Shown here: positions 25,434 through 33,407 of the stretch, one piece after another
Position numbering within the stretch: the first letter of the stretch is position 1
Layout of the letters: each line of letters starts with the position of its first letter
Assembly: GCF_003428335.1 (NCBI RefSeq)
Contig: NZ_CP031704.1
Span: 2,852,001-2,916,000, forward strand
Origin: Solimonas sp. K1W22B-7
GTDB lineage: Bacteria > Pseudomonadota > Gammaproteobacteria > Nevskiales > Nevskiaceae
Length of the DNA: 64,000 nucleotides
Reading direction: 5' to 3'
Position numbers and translations under genes: made by a program
The notes under the pieces: model-generated
The model's database searches: none
Told to the model about the DNA's origin: nothing
What the model saw: the letters and a program-made list of their open reading frames with translations, nothing else

Positions 25434-26759
25434 TTACGCTTGGGCCGGGCGCTGCGGATTCAAGAGCTCGTCGAGCGACAGGCTCTTGTCCGACGGGGTC
25501 ACGCCGGCGATGAGGCTGTCGACCACCTGGTCTTCCAGCACCATGGCGCGCAGGCCCTGGAGCATCTCGGGGCGCGAGCGGTAGTAGGCCTTGACCTGCT
25601 CCGGCTGCTCGTAGTCGGCGGCCATTTCGTCCAGCGCCACATCGACACGGCCCTGGTCCAGCTGGACCTTCTGGGTCTTGATGACTTCACCGATCAGCAG
25701 GCCCAGCGCCACGCGCTTCTGCGCCTGCTGCTCGAACAGCGCATCCGGCAGCAGCTCGGCGTGCTTGTCCTTCGGCACGTTGGCCATGTTCATGCGCGAC
25801 ACGGCTTCCTCGCGCAGGCGCGGGATTTCCTGGGAGATCAGCGCCTGCGGGATGTCCAGCGGGTTGGCGACGAGCAGCTGCTCGAGCACCTGGCCCTTGA
25901 GGCGGTTGCGCACACCCTTGTCGCGCTCCTTCTCCAGCGCCGCGCGGCACTTGTCGCGCAGGCCGGCTTCGCCAGCACCCTCGTCCACCGAGTGCAGCTT
26001 GAGGAAGTCGGCGTCGACCGGCGGCAGCACGGACTCCTTCACTTCCTTCAGCGTCACGGCGAACTGGGCGGTCTTGCCCTTGAGGTTCTCGGCGCGGTAG
26101 TCCTCCGGGAAGGCCACGTCCACCACGAACTGCTCACCGGCCGCATGGCCGACGATGCCGTTCTCCAGGTCCGGCAGGAACTGCGAGGAGCCCAGCTCGA
26201 TCGTCACGTCCTTGCCCTCGCCGCCCTGGAAGGCTTCGCCTTCGAGCGTACCGAGGAAGTCCAGGGTCGCCACGTCGCCCGTGGCCGCCGGACCGGTCTT
26301 GGCCTCCAGCGTGCGGCGCGCCTTGCGCAGGTTCTGCACCAGGCGATCGACGTCGGCCTCGCCGACCTCCACCACCGGGCGCTCGATCTGCAGCTGCGAC
26401 AGCGGGCTGAGCGCAATCTCCGGGTAGACCTCGAAGTGCGCCACGTACTCCAGCGCCTCGCCGGACTTCTCGGCGGTGATGTCGATCTTCGGCGCGCCGG
26501 CCGGATTGACGCCGGCCTGGCTCAGCGCCTCGGGATAGGTCTGGTTGACGATGTCAGAGATCGCGTCGAGACGCGCCGACTCGCCGTACTGCTGCTGGAT
26601 CACCTTGAACGGCGCCTTGCCCGGGCGGAAGCCCGGCAGCTTGGCGCGGCTGGCGACGCGCTTCAGGCGCTCGTCAACCGCACGGGCCACGCGCTCAGCG
26701 GGAACCACCACACGCATTTCACGACGCAGACCGCCCGGTGCCTCAACTTTAACTTCCAT
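25434..26759 (-). CDS. tig: Trigger factor ribosome-associated chaperone
   Basis: Trigger factor binds the ribosome exit tunnel and helps new proteins fold. The 441-residue product starts MEVKVEAPGGLRREM and has the ribosome-binding signature PGFRPGKAP near residue 45. The FKBP-type peptidyl-prolyl isomerase domain follows (VATLDFLGTLEGEAFQGG, around residues 160-245), then the long alpha-helical substrate-binding C-terminal domain. It is the first gene of the tig-clpP-clpX group. tRNA-Leu lies 38 bp upstream on the same strand. Confidence 0.97.
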   Translation of the reverse strand: MEVKVEAPGGLRREMRVVVPAERVARAVDERLKRVASRAKLPGFRPGKAPFKVIQQQYGESARLDAISDIVNQTYPEALSQAGVNPAGAPKIDITAEKSGEALEYVAHFEVYPEIALSPLSQLQIERPVVEVGEADVDRLVQNLRKARRTLEAKTGPAATGDVATLDFLGTLEGEAFQGGEGKDVTIELGSSQFLPDLENGIVGHAAGEQFVVDVAFPEDYRAENLKGKTAQFAVTLKEVKESVLPPVDADFLKLHSVDEGAGEAGLRDKCRAALEKERDKGVRNRLKGQVLEQLLVANPLDIPQALISQEIPRLREEAVSRMNMANVPKDKHAELLPDALFEQQAQKRVALGLLIGEVIKTQKVQLDQGRVDVALDEMAADYEQPEQVKAYYRSRPEMLQGLRAMVLEDQVVDSLIAGVTPSDKSLSLDELLNPQRPAQA

Positions 26760-26797
26760 GGATATCGCTCTGATTTGGAAATATGTTTATTAATCGC

Positions 26798-26883
26798 TGG
26801 TGCGAAAGGCGAGACTCGAACTCGCACGCCTGACGGCGACAAGACCTAAACCTGTTGCGTCTACCAATTCCGCCACTTTCGCC
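26798..26883 (-). tRNA. tRNA-Leu (anticodon TAG)
   Basis: The minus strand gives an 86-base class II tRNA with a long variable arm. It begins GGCGAAAGTGGCGGAATTGG and ends CTTTCGCACCA. The anticodon loop TTTAGGT carries TAG. It lies directly before tig. Confidence 0.95.
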
Positions 26884-26981
26884 GAAGCTCACCAGTATAG
26901 CAGTGGCTCGCCCGAATCCGGCGTCTGAAAAGCGGCCAATCCCTATGAACGAATTCTTTTTCATGGGCCGTCTCGACAGGC

Positions 26982-27010
26982 TTGACTTGTTAATACGAAT
27001 CATTATCATT
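26982..27010 (+). promoter_or_regulatory. Fur-box-like operator over the hemP promoter
   Basis: TTGACT (26982-26987), a 16-bp spacer and TATCAT (27004-27009) form a sigma-70 promoter about 40 bp before hemP. Bases 26992-27010 (AATACGAATCATTATCATT) match the Fur-box hexamer pattern and overlap the -10. Iron repression by Fur is therefore likely. Confidence 0.7.
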
Positions 27011-27046
27011 CATATCACCTGCTGACCAACGCCACGAGGTTTCGCC

Positions 27047-27241
27047 ATGCAAAGCCTGAACACGCTGAACACCCTGAGCCTTCCCCGCCGCGCCCAGAGC
27101 ACCACGGTGGTTCGCAACGTGGTCCCCCGCCTGAAGAGCGAGGACCTGTTCCGCGGCACGCACGAACTGGTCATCGAGCACCAGGGCCAGGAGTATCGCC
27201 TGCGGCTGACGCGCAACGACAAGCTGATCCTCAACAAATAA
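27047..27241 (+). CDS. hemP: HemP/HmuP-like hemin uptake protein
   Basis: This 64-residue protein belongs to the HemP/HmuP family, small cytoplasmic proteins found at the head of haem-uptake loci. In rhizobia and Bordetella-type bacteria HmuP activates the haem receptor gene. The conserved part is LKSEDLFRGTHELVIEHQGQ followed by YRLRLTRNDKLILNK, typical for the family end. A Fur-like box overlaps its promoter. The hmuUV-like ABC genes start about 330 bp downstream on the same strand. The TonB-dependent haem receptor is not in this window. Confidence 0.88.
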   Translation: MQSLNTLNTLSLPRRAQSTTVVRNVVPRLKSEDLFRGTHELVIEHQGQEYRLRLTRNDKLILNK

Positions 27242-27541
27242 CGACCCTCCGCGGGCCCCTGGCCAAAGACGCCCGGGGGACCCGCTACCCCTTTCGCCCT
27301 CACGGGTTGGCGACCGCCTACCCCTCTCCCGGAGCATTGCCGCCCGTGAGTGGCGAACCTTTTTTTCCCCCAACACTGCTGTCCCCTCTCCCGCCTGCGG
27401 GAGAGGGTGGCCCGAAGGGCCGGGAGAGGGTTTCTGTAAATCACGCTGGGCCTACCAAATCCACGCGCTACAGAAACCCTCTCCCCTCCCCCTCTCCCGC
27501 AAGCGGGAGAGGGGACAGGTCAGCAGGCGCATCCGATATGC
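27242..27541. other. Intergenic 300 bp dominated by palindromic repeats
   Basis: No gene is supported here. The left 130 bp hold GC-rich imperfect hairpins after hemP (GCGGGCCCC with CCCGGGGG near 27250-27280) and a T run. The right part is the inverted repeat listed at 27379-27518. The permease start is unclear for lack of a ribosome site. Confidence 0.5.
27379..27518. repeat. Composite inverted-repeat element
   Basis: Outer arms 27379-27394 and 27503-27518 (CTGTCCCCTCTCCCGC and its complement) and inner arms 27422-27438 and 27469-27485 (GGGAGAGGGTTTCTGTA and its complement) are perfect. Each outer arm also starts a local CCCTCTCCCGCnnGCGGGAGAGGG hairpin. This intergenic palindrome type occurs many times in some gammaproteobacterial genomes. 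Confidence 0.8.
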
Positions 27542-27568
27542 TTGGCGGATGACTTCGCCGTACCGGCC

Positions 27569-28606
27569 GTGAAACGGCTCCCTCCTCTTCCCTTGCTGCT
27601 GGCCCTCGGCCTGGCACTGCTGCTGTCTGCCTGGCTGGCGCTGGCCAGCGGCCCCCTGCCGCTCGGCACCGCCAAGATCCTCGCCGCCCTGGGCCTGCCG
27701 CTGGATGCCGGCCTGCAGGAATACGAGGCCGCCACGGTGCTGCAGCTGCGCCTGCCGCGGCTGGTGCTGGCCCTGCTGGTGGGCAGTGCCCTGGCCTGTG
27801 CCGGCGCCACCATGCAGGGCCTGTTCCGCAATCCGCTGGCCGAACCCGGCCTGGCCGGCATCTCCGGCGGCGCCGCGCTGGGCGCGGTGGGCGTGATCGT
27901 GCTGGGCAGCAGCCTGCAGCTGCTGGGCGACGACAGCAGCCTGGTGGTATTGCCCTTGGCGGCCTTCCTCGGCGGCAGCCTTGCCGCGCTGCTGGTGGCG
28001 GGGCTGGCGCGCATCGACGGTCATACGCGCATCGGCACGCTGCTGCTCGGCGGCCTGGCGGTCAACGCCATCACCGGCGCCGGCATCGGCTTCCTGGCAC
28101 AGCTGGCCGACGACCTGGCGCTGCGCACGGCGATGTTCTGGATGTTCGGCTCGCTGGGCAAGGCCGGCTGGCCGGAGATCGCCATCGCCGCGCCGCTGCT
28201 GCTGGGCTCGCTGTTGCTGATGATCCGCGATTCACGCGCGCTCGATGCGCTGCTGCTGGGCGAGGCCGAGGCCGGGCACCTGGGGATCGACGTGGAGCGG
28301 CTCAAGCGCCGCCTGCTGCTGGTGGTGGTGCTGTCGGTGTCGGTATCGGTAGCCGTGAGCGGCATCATCGGCTTCGTCGGCTTGGTGACACCGCACCTGA
28401 TCCGCCTCTGGGCCGGCCCCGGCCACCGCTTCCTGCTGCCCGCCTCGGCACTGTTCGGCGCCCTGCTGCTGACCCTGGCCGACGTGCTGGCGCGCACGCT
28501 GCTGGCACCGTCGGAACTGGCCATCGGTGTCATCACCACCCTGATAGGCGGTCCCTTCTTCCTGTTCCTGCTGCTGGGCCTGCGGCGCCGCGCGGAGCTG
28601 CTGTGA
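27569..28606 (+). CDS. hmuU: FecCD-family ABC permease, haem/siderophore type (HmuU-like)
   Basis: This is the membrane part of a class II importer for haem, siderophores or B12. The GTG start at 27569 gives 345 residues; a TTG at 27542 is also possible, and neither has a good ribosome site. About ten membrane helices are visible. Family signatures are GATMQGLFRNPLAEPGLAGI, LARIDGHTRIGTLLLGG and GIIGFVGLVTPHLIRL. It overlaps the ATPase gene by 4 bp (GTGA). hemP upstream suggests haem as the substrate. No periplasmic binding protein (HmuT) gene lies beside it. The gene symbol is by context. Confidence 0.85.
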   Translation: MKRLPPLPLLLALGLALLLSAWLALASGPLPLGTAKILAALGLPLDAGLQEYEAATVLQLRLPRLVLALLVGSALACAGATMQGLFRNPLAEPGLAGISGGAALGAVGVIVLGSSLQLLGDDSSLVVLPLAAFLGGSLAALLVAGLARIDGHTRIGTLLLGGLAVNAITGAGIGFLAQLADDLALRTAMFWMFGSLGKAGWPEIAIAAPLLLGSLLLMIRDSRALDALLLGEAEAGHLGIDVERLKRRLLLVVVLSVSVSVAVSGIIGFVGLVTPHLIRLWAGPGHRFLLPASALFGALLLTLADVLARTLLAPSELAIGVITTLIGGPFFLFLLLGLRRRAELL

Positions 28607-29406
28607 GCCTGCGCGCGCTCGATGCCGGGTACGACGCCGACGGCCGCAGCCTGCTGGGGCGGGCCGCGCTGGCGGCGACGCCCGGCGAGGTGCATGCGAT
28701 CCTGGGCCCCAATGGCGCCGGCAAGTCCACTTTGCTGAAGCTGCTGAGCGGCGAACTCAGGCCCGCCCGCGGCGAGGTGATGCTCGACGGGCGCCCGCTG
28801 GCGCAGTGGGACCTGGGTGCCCTGGCGCGCCGCCGCGCGGTGCTGCCGCAGGACGAGCAGCTGGGCTTCGGCTTCCTGGTGGAAGAAGTGGTGGCGCTGG
28901 GACGCCTGCCCTGCCCGCGCCATCCCCCGGCGCGCGAAGAGCATATCCTGCGCCAGACGCTGGAGGCCGCCGGCGTCGCGCCGTTCTGGGGCCGCTCCTA
29001 CACCAGCCTCTCCGGCGGCGAGCGCCGCCGCGTGCAGCTGGCGCGGGTGCTGGCGCAGGTCTGGGAACCGCTGGCCGAAGGACCGCGCTACCTGCTGCTC
29101 GACGAGCCCACCGCCAGCCTGGACCTGGCGCACCAGCACGCCAGCCTGACCGCCGCGCGCCGTTTCGCCCGCGACGGCAACGGCGTGGCCGTGGTGCTGC
29201 ACGATCCCAATCTCGCGCTGGCCTACGCCGACACCGTTTCGCTGCTTGCCGACGGTGCGGTGGTGGCCTGCGGCGCTCCGGCCCAGGTCCTGGATGCACC
29301 GCGCCTGCGCAGCGTCTTCGGCATCGAGGCCACGGTGCTGCAGCCCGCGGGCTGGCCGCATCCGGTGATCGCCACGCGGCCGCATCCTCCCCTCGCAGGT
29401 TCGTAG
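28603..29406 (+). CDS. hmuV: Haem/siderophore ABC transporter ATPase (HmuV-like)
   Basis: This is the cytoplasmic ATPase of the importer, 267 residues from a GTG that overlaps the permease stop. Walker A is GPNGAGKST, the Q-loop is LPQDEQ, the signature is SLSGGERRRVQLAR, Walker B is YLLLDEPTASLD and the H-loop is VVLHDPN. The insert LAQVWEPLAEGPRYLLLDEP is typical of HmuV proteins, which supports haem over other substrates. With hemP and hmuU it forms an incomplete haem-uptake locus. Confidence 0.87.
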   Translation: MSLRALDAGYDADGRSLLGRAALAATPGEVHAILGPNGAGKSTLLKLLSGELRPARGEVMLDGRPLAQWDLGALARRRAVLPQDEQLGFGFLVEEVVALGRLPCPRHPPAREEHILRQTLEAAGVAPFWGRSYTSLSGGERRRVQLARVLAQVWEPLAEGPRYLLLDEPTASLDLAHQHASLTAARRFARDGNGVAVVLHDPNLALAYADTVSLLADGAVVACGAPAQVLDAPRLRSVFGIEATVLQPAGWPHPVIATRPHPPLAGS

Positions 29407-29505
29407 CCGCCGCAGGTAAATATTGCCCCGTGGCGACGCATCGCGGGCATATTGCGATCAGCTGAAACATCATCGCGCCATCCTGACTTTTTCCCGGATG
29501 CGGAC

Positions 29506-30660
29506 ATGCGTTTGATTTCTGTGGCAACCACTCGCGCGGCCCTGCTGGCGCTGATGCTCTCGGGCTGCTCCGACGACAGCGGCGACACGGCAGCACAGCC
29601 ACCTTCCAGCGGCGTCACCGGCCCGCGCGCCGGCCTCTGGCTCAGCGGCGACCTGCATCTGCACTCGGACCACAGCGACGATGCCGCCGACAACCCGATG
29701 GCGGAGATCGTGAAGGTGGCCGAGGATCGCGGCATGGGCTTCTTCGTGGTCACCGACCATGACAACCACGTCGAGGGCCATATCACCACCTGGGACGATC
29801 CGGCCTACCGTTCCGACAAGATGGTGATGCTCTACGGCGTGGAGTACACCACCGCCCGCGGCCATGCCAGCATCGTCGGCACCCGGCGTTTCGACGACAT
29901 GCCGATGTACGCGCTGCGCGACCGCAGCGACGCCGATGCCGGCCGCGCCATCGCCGCCGCCGCCCACAGGCAGGGCCTGCACCTGTCGGTGAACCACCCG
30001 GTCAATGGCGACCCCTGGGAATTCGGCTTCGACATGCCCTACGACAGCATGGAAGTCTGGAACGCGCTCTACGCCTTCCCCACCGACAACGCCGGCGCCA
30101 TCGCGCTGTGGGACCGCCTGATTGCCGAAGGCCGGCGCGTCACGGCGCGCGGCGGCAGCGACTGCCACCACCAGACCGGCATCGAATCCCTGGGCCTGAA
30201 CGTGGGCAACCCCACCACCTGGGTCTACGCCACGGCGCAGACCCCGGCGGCGGTGCTGGCGGCACTGAAGGACGGCAAGGTCTCGATCGGCTACGCGCCG
30301 ACGGCCGAGCGCATCGAACTGGCTGCCGATACCGACGACGACGGCGGCTTTGAGACCCTGATGGGCGACACCCGGCCGGCCATGGGCAAGACGGTGAAAT
30401 TCCGCATCAGCATCGCCGGCGCGCGCCCGCTGGGCCGCTACGCCGTCACCGTGCTGAAGAACGGCGAGCCGTTCATGGAACGCCAGCTGTTCGGCGAACC
30501 GACCCTGGATTTCGAAGACACGCCGGCCGCCGGCCAACGCTCCTGGTACCGCGTGGAAGTGCGCGGCGACACCCCCGAGGCGCCGCTGCTGGCAACCCTG
30601 GCGGGCTTCTACGGCGGCTTCGTGGGACTGACCAACCCGTTGTATTTCGGCTTCGAATAA
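29506..30660 (+). CDS. PHP-domain metal-dependent phosphoesterase-like lipoprotein (CehA/McbA type)
   Basis: This protein has the PHP (polymerase and histidinol phosphatase) metallo-hydrolase fold. I chose ATG 29506 because it starts a clear lipoprotein signal with lipobox MLSGC; an earlier in-frame start adds 18 non-signal residues. The 384-residue product has metal motifs DLHLHSDHSDD near residue 53, VVTDHDNH, GVEYTT, LSVNHPVNGD and GGSDCHHQTG. CehA/McbA-type relatives include carbaryl hydrolases, but most have unknown substrates. It follows the hmuUV genes by 99 bp with no known link to haem. It should act outside the cytoplasm, anchored by lipid. Confidence 0.82.
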   Translation: MRLISVATTRAALLALMLSGCSDDSGDTAAQPPSSGVTGPRAGLWLSGDLHLHSDHSDDAADNPMAEIVKVAEDRGMGFFVVTDHDNHVEGHITTWDDPAYRSDKMVMLYGVEYTTARGHASIVGTRRFDDMPMYALRDRSDADAGRAIAAAAHRQGLHLSVNHPVNGDPWEFGFDMPYDSMEVWNALYAFPTDNAGAIALWDRLIAEGRRVTARGGSDCHHQTGIESLGLNVGNPTTWVYATAQTPAAVLAALKDGKVSIGYAPTAERIELAADTDDDGGFETLMGDTRPAMGKTVKFRISIAGARPLGRYAVTVLKNGEPFMERQLFGEPTLDFEDTPAAGQRSWYRVEVRGDTPEAPLLATLAGFYGGFVGLTNPLYFGFE

Positions 30661-30685
30661 CAAAAAGCCGCCCATGAGGGCGGCT
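30661..30685 (-). terminator. Terminator of the tRNA-Lys/tRNA-Pro transcript
   Basis: AGCCGCCC (30666-30673) pairs with GGGCGGCT (30678-30685) over ATGA. On the minus strand it is followed by TTTTTG. It lies 9 bp after tRNA-Pro and also directly after the PHP gene stop on plus, so it may serve both sides. Confidence 0.8.
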
Positions 30686-30694
30686 CTGGAAAAA

Positions 30695-30771
30695 TGGTCG
30701 GAGCGACAGGATTCGAACCTGCGACCCCCTGCGCCCAAGGCAGGTGCGCTACCAGGCTGCGCCACACTCCG
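30695..30771 (-). tRNA. tRNA-Pro (anticodon TGG)
   Basis: The minus strand gives a 77-base cloverleaf beginning CGGAGTGTGGCGCAGCC and ending CGCTCCGACCA. The anticodon stem-loop CCTGC-CTTGGGC-GCAGG carries TGG. Confidence 0.95.
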
Positions 30772-30795
30772 ACATACGGCTATTGTGAAGCAAGA

Positions 30796-30871
30796 TGGTG
30801 GGTCGTGATGGATTCGAACCATCGACCAACTGGTTAAAAGCCAGCTGCTCTACCGGCTGAGCTAACGACCC
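30796..30871 (-). tRNA. tRNA-Lys (anticodon TTT)
   Basis: The minus strand gives a 76-base cloverleaf beginning GGGTCGTTAGCTCAGCC and ending ACGACCCACCA. The anticodon loop CTTTTAA carries TTT. It lies 24 bp upstream of tRNA-Pro, probably in one transcript. Confidence 0.95.
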
Positions 30872-30937
30872 CCGGTAATCTCCCCGCAACAGGGCTGCTG
30901 CAAGGGCGCGGAATGATACAGCAAACATCCGGCGCAT

Positions 30938-31609
30938 TCACCGATAAGGCGTCGGATCCGCTACCCCGGTCGCCGCGAAGCCCTCCCGGCGCAGCCGGCA
31001 GGAGTCGCAGCGGCCGCAGGCGCGGCCCGCCTCGTCGGCCTGGTAGCAGGACACGGTCAGGCCGTAGTCCACCCCCAGGCGCAGGCCCTCGCGGATGATC
31101 TCGGCCTTGCTCAGGTGCAGCAGCGGCGCATGTACGCGGAAGGGCTTGCCCTCCACCCCCGCCCGGGTGGCGACACCGGCCAGCTTCTCGAAGGCCTCGA
31201 TGAAGGCCGGGCGGCAATCCGGGTAGCCGGAGTAGTCCACGGCGTTGACGCCGATGAACAGGTCCTGCGCCTCCAGCACCTCGGCCCAGCCCAGGGCCAT
31301 CGACAGGAACAGCGTATTGCGCGCCGGCACGTAGGTGCTGGGAATGCCCGTGGTCGGCGTTTCCGGCACGGCAATGCGCGTGTCGGTCAGCGAGGAGCCG
31401 CCGACGGCGTCGAGGTTCACGTGCAGGGTCTGGTGACCGGCGGCGCCCAGGGCCTTGACCACCCGGTCCGCGGCGCGCAGCTCGGCGACGTGGCGCTGGC
31501 CGTAGGACACGGAGAGCGCGTAGCTCTCGTAGCCCTGCTCGCGGGCCATGGCCAGCACGGTGGCGGAGTCGAGCCCGCCGGAAAGCAGTACCACAGCTTT
31601 CTTCTTCAT
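30938..31609 (-). CDS. queC: 7-cyano-7-deazaguanine synthase QueC
   Basis: QueC makes preQ0 from 7-carboxy-7-deazaguanine with ATP and ammonia, a step of queuosine biosynthesis. I chose ATG 31609, which begins [19 protein letters not shown] as the family does and has AAGGG about 8 bp upstream; a frame from 31630 would add seven residues. The 223-residue product has the PP-loop SGGLDSAT, the substrate region [18 protein letters not shown] and [13 protein letters not shown], and the zinc-binding end [18 protein letters not shown]. It stands beside queE, which makes its substrate. A repeat pair separates the two genes. Confidence 0.97.
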   Translation of the reverse strand: MKKKAVVLLSGGLDSATVLAMAREQGYESYALSVSYGQRHVAELRAADRVVKALGAAGHQTLHVNLDAVGGSSLTDTRIAVPETPTTGIPSTYVPARNTLFLSMALGWAEVLEAQDLFIGVNAVDYSGYPDCRPAFIEAFEKLAGVATRAGVEGKPFRVHAPLLHLSKAEIIREGLRLGVDYGLTVSCYQADEAGRACGRCDSCRLRREGFAATGVADPTPYR

Positions 31610-31625
31610 TTGAAAAAGCCCTTTT

Positions 31626-31762
31626 GCCACGGATTACACGGATGAACGCGGATCAAGATCGAAAGCATCTCATGCGCCAGGGATTCATCCGAAGGGTTGG
31701 CGTCACGACGGCAAGAAGAACGTCTGTCTTCCAAATCCGCGTTCATCCGCGTAATCCGTGGC
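31626..31762. repeat. Inverted repeat between queC and queE
   Basis: Arms 31626-31653 and 31735-31762 are complementary at 27 of 28 bases (GCCACGGATTAC-A/G-CGGATGAACGCGGAT). The loop is 81 bases. CCACGGATTACxCGGATGAACGCGGAT is a repeat I have seen in many bacterial intergenic regions. The similar-style element at 39665-39774 has a related GAATGAACGCAAAT motif. Confidence 0.75.
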
Positions 31763-31786
31763 CAAATTGCTTCCTCCAGGCTCGTC

Positions 31787-32461
31787 TCAGCGTCCCGGCT
31801 GATTGCCCCACAGGGCTTTATGCAACTGCGTCTGGAAACGCACCGGCAGGCGGTCGGCGATGATCCAGTCGGCCAGGTCGCGCGCTTCCAGCTGTCCGTG
31901 CGCATGCGAGAACAGCACGCCGCAGCGCTCGGCCAGGCGATGCTCGGCCAGCATGCCGCGCGCCCAGTCGTAGTCGGCGCGCGAGCACAGCACGAACTTC
32001 AACTCGTCGCGCGGGGTCAGCAGCTCGATGTTGGCCAGGCGGTTCTTCGCCAGCTCGCCGGAGTCCGGCGTCTTCAGGTCCACCACGCGGATCACGCGCG
32101 GGTCCACGCTGCCGATGTCCAGCGCTCCGCTGGTCTCCAGCGAGACGACGTAGCCGGCATCGCAGAGCTGTGCCAGCAGCGGCAGGCAGTTCTTCTGCGC
32201 CAGCGGCTCGCCGCCGGTGACGCAGACATGGCGGGCGCCGTGGCTGGCCACCTCTTCCAGGATCTGCGGCAGCGTGCGCCACTCCCCGCCGTAGAAGGAA
32301 TAGGTGGTGTCGCAGTACTGGCAGCGCAGCGGGCAACCGGTCAGACGCACGAAAACCGTGGGCCAGCCGACCAGGGACGACTCCCCCTGCAGCGAGTGGA
32401 ATATCTCGGTGATCTTGAGCCGCACCGCTTCCGGTGCTGACCCTGGAGCGGTGTTGCTCAC
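31787..32461 (-). CDS. queE: 7-carboxy-7-deazaguanine synthase QueE
   Basis: QueE is the radical SAM enzyme that converts 6-carboxytetrahydropterin to 7-carboxy-7-deazaguanine on the way to queuosine. The 224-residue product has the iron-sulfur cluster motif CPLRCQYCDT (CxxxCxxC) near residue 43, the N-terminal substrate loop FHSLQGESSLVGWPTVFVRL and the GGEP motif CVTGGEPLAQ near residue 82. It is the compact gammaproteobacterial form. It lies 13 bp after cpoB on the same strand, so it is in the tol-pal run. Confidence 0.96.
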   Translation of the reverse strand: MSNTAPGSAPEAVRLKITEIFHSLQGESSLVGWPTVFVRLTGCPLRCQYCDTTYSFYGGEWRTLPQILEEVASHGARHVCVTGGEPLAQKNCLPLLAQLCDAGYVVSLETSGALDIGSVDPRVIRVVDLKTPDSGELAKNRLANIELLTPRDELKFVLCSRADYDWARGMLAEHRLAERCGVLFSHAHGQLEARDLADWIIADRLPVRFQTQLHKALWGNQPGR

Positions 32462-32474
32462 AGCGGGGTGTTCC

Positions 32475-33374
32475 TTACTTCGGCGGATTCAGCCGCTGCG
32501 CCGCGAGCTTGGCGGCATTGGAATTCGGATAGGTCGAGATCACGCGCTGCAGCGTTGCGCGGCCATCGGCCTCCGACTTCAGTTCCAGCTGGGTCAGGCC
32601 CACCTTGAGCATCGCGTCCGGTACCTTGGGGCTGGCCGGGAAGCGTTGCAGGATGGTCTGGAAGCTGGTCAGCGCCGACTTGTAGTCACGCTTGATGGTG
32701 TACATCTCGCCCATCCAGAAAAAGGCGTTCGGCGCGTAGGTGCCCTGCGGCCACTGCGAGACCATGTTCTTGAAGCCGCGGATGGCGTTGTCGTACTTGC
32801 CGTTCTTGAATTCGTCGAAGGCCGCGAGGTACGCGGTCTCCTCTTCCACCGTGGCACCGCCACCGGAGGAGATCACCACCGGACCGCCGGACACGCTGGG
32901 CAGCGCCGCGGTGGGCGGAACCGACGGCGGCGGGAGTGCCGCCGGCTGCGGCACCGATACCACGGTACCCGGGGTCACCGAAGGCACCGTGGACATTCCC
33001 GTCGGCGCGGAGCCGGTATTGACGATGCCCTGCGGCATCTCGAAGCGCTGCAGGCGCCGGTCGAGTTCCGCAGCCAGGTCCTTGTTGCGGCGCTGCTGCT
33101 GGTCGAACTCGTAGCGCATGCGCTCCATCTCGCCGCGCATGGCGCGGATATCGTCACGCAGGCGCTGGTTTTCCTGGTCCATGCCGGCCAGGTTGACCGC
33201 ATCCAGTCGGCGCGACAGCTCGGCGACCTTGGTCTCCGTACGCTGCAGGCGCCGCTCCTCGGGGGACAGGGCATCTCCGCTACCGCTGATGTTGCCGCCG
33301 AAGTCGGAGCTGGCGCAGCCGGCAAGCAGCGCGACAGGAGCAACGAATGCAGCAATCAGACGACGTGTGGACAT
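32475..33374 (-). CDS. cpoB: Cell division coordinator CpoB (YbgF)
   Basis: CpoB works with TolA and PBP1B to match outer-membrane constriction with wall synthesis at the septum. The 299-residue product begins with a signal whose lipobox-like end is ALLAGC, which differs from the plain signal of E. coli CpoB, so it may be lipid-anchored here. Residues about 40-100 form a trimerising coiled coil (NQRLRDDIRAMRGEMERMRYE given by its ends NQRL and MRYE). A Pro-rich linker follows, then TPR repeats (AAFDEFKNGKYDNAIRGF, PNAFFWMGEMYTIKRDY, PDAMLKVGLTQLEL). It follows pal, the conserved order. Confidence 0.93.
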   Translation of the reverse strand: MSTRRLIAAFVAPVALLAGCASSDFGGNISGSGDALSPEERRLQRTETKVAELSRRLDAVNLAGMDQENQRLRDDIRAMRGEMERMRYEFDQQQRRNKDLAAELDRRLQRFEMPQGIVNTGSAPTGMSTVPSVTPGTVVSVPQPAALPPPSVPPTAALPSVSGGPVVISSGGGATVEEETAYLAAFDEFKNGKYDNAIRGFKNMVSQWPQGTYAPNAFFWMGEMYTIKRDYKSALTSFQTILQRFPASPKVPDAMLKVGLTQLELKSEADGRATLQRVISTYPNSNAAKLAAQRLNPPK

Positions 33375-33407
33375 GGACCTGTTCCCCCGAGGATTTAGGT
33401 GGCGAGT

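Noticed and set aside
25440-26849. A 469-residue plus-strand frame opposite tig
   Set aside because: It is the antisense frame of trigger factor and reads on into tRNA-Leu.
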